64,000 nt of DNA from Candidatus Obscuribacterales bacterium (GTDB lineage: Bacteria > Cyanobacteriota > Vampirovibrionia > Obscuribacterales > Obscuribacteraceae): contig JAIETF010000017.1 of the NCBI GenBank assembly GCA_019745415.1, forward strand, positions 1-64,000, in the 5' to 3' direction. The translations under genes were made by a program, and so were the position numbers. Positions within the stretch are counted from its first letter, which is position 1, and each line of letters begins with the position of its first letter. This document shows, one piece after another, positions 16,720-23,305 of the stretch. Under the pieces are notes generated by a model. That model made no database searches, was not told the DNA's origin, and was given only the letters and a program-made list of their open reading frames with translations.

Positions 16720-16869
16720 GCTTGGGGTGGACGTTCTGAGAGACTGCGCTACGCGGTTTGTAAGTTTTGGTAGGCTACTGTACTGGAATGTCTATCTAGA
16801 GATATTCATTACGAGTGGGGATCCTGGCAACAGCATCAGTAGAGGACTACTCCTACTCTTTCAATCTAG

Positions 16870-17358
16870 CTAATTGAATCTTACTTCATATCGAATAACA
16901 GGAAGCTTCACATCGTTGAGCCAAACCTTGATCCAGTAATGTCCATTAGAAACACCATCGAGCGGCCAGGTCCCATAGATGTAGCCATTATGAATCTTGG
17001 TTATATCGCCGGTACCGGGTTTGTGATTCTCGTTATTGTTCATCGATGAACTGCTAACACGAACTGTCTTTAGTTTAGTATCAAGAGTGATGCGATAACC
17101 ATAGGAAAATCCACAACGAGAGGCTATGTGATTTGCAAGTGGAATAAACTTTACTTTGCTCAGCTCAGTCTCGGCTGGACTGAACCCATATGGAAAACAT
17201 CCGAACTCTATAGAGCGCACTAACAACTGCTTCGACACTACTAACCGCGTCTCATCGCCAAATGAACTCGACGCTGCAACCAAGCCAATACTCAAACCCA
17301 TAAGGGTTGCCAAAAGTAATTTTGTGAGTAGGCTTAATCGACTCATAGAAACTCTCAC
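16870..17358 (-). CDS. Hypothetical secreted protein
   Basis: A 162-aa protein with a clear Sec signal peptide (LTKLLLATLMGLSIGLVAAS, likely cleaved after SSSFGD or nearby). The mature part is beta-rich with FGCFPYGFSPAETELSKVKF, two Cys and the tail HYWIKVWLNDVKLPVIRYEV. The pattern of a substituted beta-sandwich ending in W-L-N-x-V resembles carbohydrate-binding or DUF-type periplasmic domains, but no family is recognised. It lies at the end of a leftward run of three small genes. Confidence 0.6.
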   Translation of the reverse strand: MRVSMSRLSLLTKLLLATLMGLSIGLVAASSSFGDETRLVVSKQLLVRSIEFGCFPYGFSPAETELSKVKFIPLANHIASRCGFSYGYRITLDTKLKTVRVSSSSMNNNENHKPGTGDITKIHNGYIYGTWPLDGVSNGHYWIKVWLNDVKLPVIRYEVRFN

Positions 17359-17359
17359 A

Positions 17360-17725
17360 TCATTCTAAGGGATTCTCTTCCGCGAGCATCTGTTCATAAA
17401 AGACTCTCTCTTTCTCACTCAGCGCAAGACGCTTAAAGCCAGGACAGTTAGGTATTTCCAGAACTGCTTGTTCCCAAATTCGTTGACTAGCCTCTGGGTT
17501 AATTGGATGATCTGCAAACGTCAGACCGCGATGCATCAATGATCTTGAAACCCAGAGACTAGATAACACATCATAGGCATCAGGAGTGATATTTGATGGA
17601 ATTTCGTCTTCCCAGACCAAGGTTGCACTCAAGGCATTAAATCTTGGTTCTAAAGATGAATCAAATTGGGCAGCTTCAATCAGCCCTCTATCATTTTCAG
17701 AAAATAGTTCCTTAATTTTGGTCAT
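17360..17725 (-). CDS. Hypothetical protein, 121 aa
   Basis: Acidic, cytoplasmic and helical, with no recognised family (ENDRGLIEAAQFDSSLEP, DAYDVLSSLWVSRSLMHRGL, ending LAEENPLE). Its ATG overlaps the stop of the upstream 64-aa gene (ATGA), so the two are translationally coupled, and the secreted-protein gene begins one base after its stop. A small toxin-antitoxin or toxin-immunity pair is conceivable but unproven. Confidence 0.55.
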   Translation of the reverse strand: MTKIKELFSENDRGLIEAAQFDSSLEPRFNALSATLVWEDEIPSNITPDAYDVLSSLWVSRSLMHRGLTFADHPINPEASQRIWEQAVLEIPNCPGFKRLALSEKERVFYEQMLAEENPLE

Positions 17726-17916
17726 GGCATCTGCCTGCTAGTCTCGATAACAATATTCAATCTATCACCAATAATCTGGTAGCGACAGGCTTCTGCCGCA
17801 AGTCCAAGCTCCTTCAAAGCCTTGTAAGAAACTTTCCCGACGAAAACATTGTCAAGCTGCAGAACAGCTCTAGATGCCTTTAGTGTCTCAGAATTTGCTA
17901 TTTTTTTGAGTATCAA
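17722..17916 (-). CDS. Hypothetical small protein, 64 aa
   Basis: A small basic-to-neutral protein (LKASRAVLQLDNVFVGKVSY, then KALKELGLAAEACRYQIIGD) with an alternating helix-strand pattern. It is coupled by a 4-bp ATGA overlap to the downstream acidic 121-aa protein. The basic-acidic pairing is reminiscent of a two-gene module, but no family is recognised. Confidence 0.5.
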   Translation of the reverse strand: MILKKIANSETLKASRAVLQLDNVFVGKVSYKALKELGLAAEACRYQIIGDRLNIVIETSRQMP

Positions 17917-17986
17917 ATTTTGGTATGGTAAGACTCAATGTGCTCTTAACGTTTCAGCAAAAATCCGAGCACCAGTGTGGACACAA

Positions 17987-18604
17987 ATGGATTCAATTGC
18001 GGAAAAGCGCACGATGTCATTTCGAGAGGAAGTGGAACGTATTCGTGAACACTATGTCCAAAAATATTTGGATGCGCTGCACGACTATCAAACAAACGGC
18101 GAAAACGTCGCAGCAGAGATTCAAGGGCAAATAGACAGCGAAGAGGCATCACGAGGTTTCTATCTGGGATGCTCGCGACTTGACATAATTATAATTGAGC
18201 CCCTGCAAGCGGTGGAAGTTCACTGCAGTCTTGTAAGTCCGAATCAGCGCCTTTATTCTCCCCTAAGCGGACTTACTGTAGAACTCTCCGATTGTGGTTG
18301 GTATGGCATTGAATTTGAATGCGAAACCTTTCGGCAAACGGATGCTGCATTCAAAGAGTGGTTTCAAAAATGGTATGACGCTAGCGACGCAGGAATTGCT
18401 GTGGAAGAAGGGCTGAGCGGTTTTGTACATTGCGCAACCACAGTTCAGGAGCGCGACGGTGCTTGCATATTTTCCGTAGATTTTGGAAGCGCACCAGTTG
18501 AATCCTTGTTGGAGCTACTAAGCGTTTTTCACTCACAGGGAATCAAGCAACTATCTATGGGCACCCGACTGTCGCAAGACAGCGAGCGAAGAAGTAAGGC
18601 TTGA
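17987..18604 (+). CDS. Hypothetical protein, 205 aa
   Basis: The frame is open from 17849, but the first 46 codons overlap the divergent small gene and look unlike protein. The ATG at 17987 (MDSIAEKRTMSFREEVERI) or at 18014 is more likely. The protein is soluble and acidic with an N-terminal helix and a beta-rich body (YLGCSRLDIIIIEPLQAVEV, WYGIEFECETFRQTDAAFKE). No family is recognised; the composition is like many immunity proteins. It ends about 70 bp before the duplicated SDR fragment. Confidence 0.5.
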   Translation: MDSIAEKRTMSFREEVERIREHYVQKYLDALHDYQTNGENVAAEIQGQIDSEEASRGFYLGCSRLDIIIIEPLQAVEVHCSLVSPNQRLYSPLSGLTVELSDCGWYGIEFECETFRQTDAAFKEWFQKWYDASDAGIAVEEGLSGFVHCATTVQERDGACIFSVDFGSAPVESLLELLSVFHSQGIKQLSMGTRLSQDSERRSKA

Positions 18605-18672
18605 CGGCCGGCTCAGCCTGCCTAATTCTCGACAACCTGCAAGTGAACAGCCTCGTCGCCAGCCCTTTAAAA

Positions 18673-19064
18673 GCGTGGCGGTAACTACTTTGGCTGCCCT
18701 TCCTCACATGAACGATGGCGGACGCATCATCAATATTTCTTCGGTGGCAGCCAGAGCCGTTGCCCCCGGCTTCGGTTTCTATTCCGCCACAAAAGCTGGT
18801 CTTGATGCTCTGACTAGAGCTTGGGCGCAAGATCTCGGCAAGCGAGGCATAACAGTCAATTCAGTCTCACCGGGCACCACCCTGACCGAAATGCTGGAAG
18901 CCGGACTGCCAGAAGAGGCAAAGCAGGCGTATGTGCAGAAGACTGCGCTGGGTCGCCTTGGTGAGCCCGACGATATTGCCGCCGTGGTGGCATTCCTGGC
19001 TGGTAATGATGGACGCTGGATGAACGGCAAAGTGCTAGAAGCAGACGGCAGACTAGCCGTTTAA
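18673..19064 (+). pseudogene. Truncated copy of the SDR gene
   Basis: The last 130 codons of the SDR gene at 15856-16632 are repeated here without indels. By eye there are only a handful of substitutions, mostly synonymous; one changes the final GGLAV to GRLAV. The nucleotide-binding half is missing, so no active dehydrogenase can be made, even though YSATK is retained. A GTG at 18675 could start a 129-aa product but has no ribosome site. The preceding text is unrelated to the original gene. Confidence 0.9.
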
Positions 19065-19127
19065 GGCGGGATGTGAAGCACCACCCGCAGAGGCAGACGC
19101 CGGTAGCGTTCAAACGATCTTAGCGAA

Positions 19128-19151
19128 AGAGCCCCGTAAGGGGCTCTTTTT
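19128..19151 (+). terminator. Rho-independent terminator, duplicated copy
   Basis: Stem AGAGCCCC / GGGGCTCT with a GTAA loop and five T. The only change from the original copy at 16696 is in the loop, so the hairpin stays functional behind the truncated gene. Confidence 0.85.
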
Positions 19152-19266
19152 GTTTAAGGAGGACGTTTTGAGAGACTATTATTCTAGTTACCACACCCCG
19201 AATCCTGAGCCCAAGAAGTAGACGTTCAGACTTCAAACCAGAGCCTTCATTACCTTTTTATCCAGC

Positions 19267-20382
19267 TCAATCCATCTTCAGATCAGAAAGATTCACTGAT
19301 TCAAAACCTGGAAAACTAGCCGGGTCTATCCACGCTAATTTCTCAGAGTGGGACAACATATCAAGGTATTGAAGAGCAGCATCTCTCAAGCTCAAGCCCT
19401 CAGGTCTTTGAAAACACTGTAATTTAGCTGCAAGATTTGAAAAATTCACCAAACATGCTACCGCGAGGTAAAGAGCGTTTCTGGAGCTTAAGCAAGCTTT
19501 ACCGTGATGGACCAAATGGTGACGAAGTTCAAAGGTCTTTTGAAGTTCTAAGCGATCAGCTTCTTCAATCCCAATTAGAGCTCTAATTCGGCTTTGAAGA
19601 AGCTTATAATCGCTTGACGATGTATTAGCTGACATGAGCATTTCTATTGAAGTAATGGCTGTCAAAAGGCGTTCACTTTCTGACCATTGATGGCAAGCAT
19701 TTGTAAGAAAAGTACTAGCTTTGACCACAGAATTTTGTACATCCCTTACGTAGTTAGAGTTCGATTTTCTCAGAAGGAAACTGAAAAACGCAGATTGCCT
19801 AGGCTCACTAAACTGGTTCCTCAATTGATCTTTACTTCGAATTAGGGGCTCACCCATGTCCGTTGAGGACTCTGTATGTATAACTGAAGACTGGTCAATA
19901 TCGTAAGCAAGATTCAATCTCTTAAATGTCGGCAATTCATCTGAGAAAGCACATCTTACCTGCGGAGAAGAGTTTACAGCAACTACAAAATGCAAAACGG
20001 CTAGATTTCGTAGAGCCTTTCTGCGAGCCTGGTCAGGATGACTCACAGAATGCAAGATCGGGAGTTTTTCTTCTGCAAGGTAGTTGGGACTTCGATATTC
20101 TATTGTGAGACATGCATCCCAATTAAGGCTATCTAAATGCTGTAGCGTGATGTGACTAAACCACCTAGCAGACTTAAGGAATTCAATAGTTTGCAAAGGG
20201 GTCCACAGATCTCCATCTTCAAAAAGCAAGGATTTTTCTCCTATTCCTTCTTCTGGCAAACGAATTCCTCTTATTGGAAAAAGCCAAACGGCTTTCCGAC
20301 TTAACTGACTCTTTGATTGCATTCTAGCGACTTTAAATCCTTCTTTAACTGTATAGAACCAACCAAGTGATCGCAGATTCAA
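19267..20382 (-). CDS. HEPN-domain-like protein
   Basis: A 371-aa soluble protein. The C-terminal half carries a helical bundle with the signs of a HEPN (ApeA/abortive-type) domain: an AITSIEMLM helix near 240, SRIRALIG, and ELRHHLVHHG, whose R-x4-H spacing matches the HEPN RNase motif. The N-terminal half (HITLQHLDSLNWDACLTIEY) is unrecognised. HEPN proteins are often RNases in defence or toxin-antitoxin systems; whether this one is active is unknown. The start is uncertain: TTG at 20382 without a good ribosome site, or ATG at 20322. Confidence 0.6.
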   Translation of the reverse strand: MNLRSLGWFYTVKEGFKVARMQSKSQLSRKAVWLFPIRGIRLPEEGIGEKSLLFEDGDLWTPLQTIEFLKSARWFSHITLQHLDSLNWDACLTIEYRSPNYLAEEKLPILHSVSHPDQARRKALRNLAVLHFVVAVNSSPQVRCAFSDELPTFKRLNLAYDIDQSSVIHTESSTDMGEPLIRSKDQLRNQFSEPRQSAFFSFLLRKSNSNYVRDVQNSVVKASTFLTNACHQWSESERLLTAITSIEMLMSANTSSSDYKLLQSRIRALIGIEEADRLELQKTFELRHHLVHHGKACLSSRNALYLAVACLVNFSNLAAKLQCFQRPEGLSLRDAALQYLDMLSHSEKLAWIDPASFPGFESVNLSDLKMD

Positions 20383-20721
20383 TAAACGTAATCACCACGA
20401 TCTTTGGCTTCAGCTATTTTCTCAGAAGACTAATTGACATACTTGTCATGAGCGAAAAAATTAGCAGTTTCTCCCCATCCATTGAACAGAAAAAGTCTTC
20501 TTGCCTTAGTACAAGAATCAGGATGGATTCACAACCCGGAAACCGGCTCACCGAAATGAAGACAGCGGTCTGAAATCAGCCTAACACAAAATTATCCTGT
20601 GATAGCAATGTTAACCCCCACATAGAAATAACAAACCGTAAGACTTCACAGATCACTTGAGTTTCACGTTTACAATGCATTGCCTAAGTTGAAAGAAAAT
20701 GGAAGGACTTTGCGATGGACC
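20383..20721. other. Intergenic stretch without a supported gene
   Basis: About 340 AT-rich bases. A 68-codon rightward frame (20367-20573) overlaps the start of the HEPN-like gene and has no ribosome site or motif. Nothing else is visible. Confidence 0.4.
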
Positions 20722-21293
20722 CTATGGCCGGTTAGCTTTCATCCATTCGTTCAAGAAAAAGTCAAAGTCTTCTAGAACTTTGTCCTTGAAATTTTCTCGA
20801 GTCGCCAGCATAGCCGGAGCATAATGAATAGATTCACCTTTCCAAATGCTTGAACATGTTATGTGTTTCAAAGTTTTAGCAGGCATCACCAGGTCCTGAA
20901 GTGAAAGAGAGATATTGTAAGCGACGCCACTATCTTTGACAGGTACAGCACCTATCGCCAAATACAAAAAAGCTGATCTCCGGTCTCAGCATCAACAATT
21001 TTTAGGCCTACACTCCTGCATCTTAGCTCAATAGCTGTTCTTAGGTATTCTTCAGTGATAAACGGTGCCAATGCCGGTGGTAATGATTCTATTCGCAAGG
21101 ACACTGCCTTTACACCAGTCAGTAGTTCATTGTCCAAGGCTGACTTAGCGTTCGCTACTGCCACAGTTCTAAAGGTCTCCATAAGAGCCGGACTAAACTT
21201 GACCGGTTCTTCGTTACCTGGTTTAGGCTGAGACATCGCCGGAATTTCGGACAAAAAAAGAAACAGCAATAGAAGTATTACTATTCGAATCAA
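20722..21293 (-). pseudogene. Secreted protein gene with a poly-T frameshift
   Basis: Two overlapping frames make one protein. The first (21293 leftwards) has a signal peptide (MIRIVILLLLFLFLSEIPA) and runs to VDAETGDQLF, then stops after CIWR. The second (from about 20967) continues YLAIGAVPVKDSGVAYNISL to FDFFLNEWMKANRP. They join at a run of six T on the coding strand (20966-20971): a seventh T would give ...DQLFLYLAIGAV in one frame of about 190 aa. This may be a genuine inactivating deletion, a sequencing error or slippage. The intact protein would be a periplasmic mixed alpha/beta domain of unknown family. Confidence 0.6.
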
Positions 21294-21449
21294 CTTGGAA
21301 CTCCATAGAAGAACTTGTAGTTAAATTTTCGCAGATCTGAATGTTGTAATCTCGGAGGTAACAAGAAACCATCAAAGTTTTTTTCGGTTGAACTTTATCA
21401 AGCTCACGAGGGACTCTTCAAGGGCAGCATCACTAGTGCGAAGAATCTA

Positions 21450-22835
21450 TCAGAGCCTATTTCCAAGCGCTTCTATGTGTATATCCACAATCTTTAGAGG
21501 TTCAGAGGCGGGCTGTTCAATTTCCAATTCGATAAGCACCTTGTCCAATCTGTTTGACAAAAGGGGTCTAAATGGTCCCGCACTCTTAATAAACAAAATA
21601 CAGCGCTTTTCCAAATCTGGCTCAATACCCTGCTGGAAACAAAAGTTTGATGGAGTTCCTTCTTTCAGTATCTCAAACCTCACGCTAACCTTTACCCACT
21701 CTGGAGGCTTACAAAGTCTGAATCTTGCACTACATAAACTTAAGCGCCTAACCACATCACTGCTATAAGACACCGGATAAAAGTCCGGTAAGTTGCTCCA
21801 CATCAAAGGCAAGTAACCACTGTAACCTGAATCACTAAGGCCGGTATCCAACGGCTCCTTCTTTGTTTGTGTAATCTGAAATGGTCTAACATTTAAACTT
21901 CGATTCTGAACCGAGTCTTCTTTAGAAACTACAGTGTCAGCCCCAGGTTCAACTTCTTGAGCCAGCTTCCTCTGTAAATCAATTGACCTAGCCTGAGCCA
22001 ACTCTAACTCTTGCCCAAGCCTAAGATTCTCGTCTCGCAAGCGATCAAATTGATTCCTTAAAGAAGAAAACTTGAGCAGAAACTCTGCTCTTTCTTGAGC
22101 ATGCTTCCTCAATAGACTCTCAGTGGCCTCGTTGAAACTTGATTTTGAAGCGACCTTTCTTCCATCCGCCTGTTTCGATTCACTTTCGTCATACCCTGGT
22201 AACTTCGAAGAAGAGAGCTTGAATATGCTCTTCTCTCGACCATTATCGATCTCTCCCTTTCCTCTTGCTGCAATATAGGCGCCAGGATGCCAAAAAGTCA
22301 TTCCCATTAACTCGCCCGAGTCTGTCTTTCTAAACTTTGGTGAACTAAATCGGCTTAGCCATTTAAGTCCGAACAATGGACAATAGGTGCAAATGGTCTT
22401 TTTTGAAACCTTATCAATTATCGCAATTTCTGGGAACTTATTCCTGTTGTGAGCTACGAAGTACTGAGCTGAGAAGTAACAAGGATAGGTATCGATTGCA
22501 TCCTCCACAATGCCTTCAAGGGTAGCCCTTTCCATGTAGAAATAGCCTCTTTCAAGGTCTAACTCTACTCCTAATAGTTTTTCGTTGCTTACAGCAGCTG
22601 CTGCAAGCACATCGATTGGAGTAGAAAAGACTGCCTTGAACGCGTTTTCGACAAGAATGGAGTCTGCCGAAGTCAAATTGTGATGGTCTAAGACAACAGA
22701 TTCAACTGCCACCGGTCTATTATCTGCACACCCAGAGCAACAAAGAACTTGAATGAGTCCAAAAGCCAAAGATAGAACTATTTGCGTTCCGCATTTCCTT
22801 TGTATACTAGGCCAACAAGTCATGCTGCTTTCCAT
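21450..22835 (-). CDS. Hypothetical lipoprotein with coiled coil
   Basis: A protein of about 460 aa. Near residues 20-40 a hydrophobic stretch ends in VLCCSGC, a plausible lipobox, so the mature protein is probably lipidated. Residues 45-210 form a globular domain with ADSILVENAFKAVFSTPIDV and YFSAQYFVAHNRNKFPEIAI. A charged coiled coil follows near 245-300 (SLRNQFDRLRDENLRLGQEL), and then a C-terminal beta domain (WVKVSVRFEILKEGTP). The function is unknown. Start choice: ATG at 22835 or at 22823, the latter behind GGAA. Confidence 0.6.
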   Translation of the reverse strand: MESSMTCWPSIQRKCGTQIVLSLAFGLIQVLCCSGCADNRPVAVESVVLDHHNLTSADSILVENAFKAVFSTPIDVLAAAAVSNEKLLGVELDLERGYFYMERATLEGIVEDAIDTYPCYFSAQYFVAHNRNKFPEIAIIDKVSKKTICTYCPLFGLKWLSRFSSPKFRKTDSGELMGMTFWHPGAYIAARGKGEIDNGREKSIFKLSSSKLPGYDESESKQADGRKVASKSSFNEATESLLRKHAQERAEFLLKFSSLRNQFDRLRDENLRLGQELELAQARSIDLQRKLAQEVEPGADTVVSKEDSVQNRSLNVRPFQITQTKKEPLDTGLSDSGYSGYLPLMWSNLPDFYPVSYSSDVVRRLSLCSARFRLCKPPEWVKVSVRFEILKEGTPSNFCFQQGIEPDLEKRCILFIKSAGPFRPLLSNRLDKVLIELEIEQPASEPLKIVDIHIEALGNRL

Positions 22836-23141
22836 GATCCAATTCACTTTCGAAATATCTTACAATTAAAGCAGAGCTACAGCGACGAGAATAGCCAACG
22901 GCTGCTGAAATAGAGATAGGGGTGCAGCCTATTCAAACGTAAGCAATAAGTACACTGATGAACCTTTAACTGACAGGCGAGTTGCCGTTTCAAGGAATCC
23001 CAGTTTTGAATTACTGTCATGCCAATGAACTAGGCTTCGATACCACTATGGATAGATTAAAACTAGTTTCCCAAATGGTCTAATATCAGACCCTAAAAAT
23101 TGCTCTGAATGGAGATCACAAAACTAATCCCCTAAAAAACT
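22836..23141. other. Intergenic stretch between accessory region and tRNA
   Basis: About 300 AT-rich bases with no open frame of note and no terminator-like hairpin. No copy of the tRNA 3' end was seen here or elsewhere in the accessory region. Confidence 0.4.
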
Positions 23142-23215
23142 CACCCTCGGAGAGACTCGAACTCCCGACACCCTCCTTAGGACGGAGGTGTTCTATCCAA
23201 CTGAACTACGAGGGC
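23142..23215 (-). tRNA. tRNA-Arg (anticodon CCT)
   Basis: A full cloverleaf is readable on the minus strand: acceptor GCCCTCG / CGAGGGT (G-U first pair), D arm GTTCAGTTGGATAGAAC, anticodon stem CCTCC / GGAGG with loop GTCCTAA (anticodon CCT, reading AGG), a short variable loop, T arm GGGAG TTCGAGT CTCTC and discriminator G. CCA is not encoded. It decodes a rare Arg codon. Its 3' end points left into the accessory region, the orientation typical of a tRNA used as an island integration site. Confidence 0.92.
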
Positions 23216-23305
23216 AATGATGAGTAGTTTAGCAGACCCACCGGCGGTTGGCATCAACTGACAAGCCCTTATCAACCAATCGCAAAGTCACTTGTCAGAA
23301 GCCCG

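Larger units (their letters stand above)
18673..19177. repeat. 505-bp segmental duplication of 16241-16745
   Basis: Homology begins at GCGTGGC inside the SDR coding region (16241/18673) and ends at AGAGACT after the terminator (16745/19177). Both copies are exactly 505 bp. Between them lie four small genes. The low divergence implies a recent event or ongoing gene conversion. No transposon ends are visible at the borders. Confidence 0.9.

Noticed and set aside
20367-20573. 68-codon rightward frame
   Set aside because: It overlaps the start of the HEPN-like gene on the other strand and has no ribosome site.
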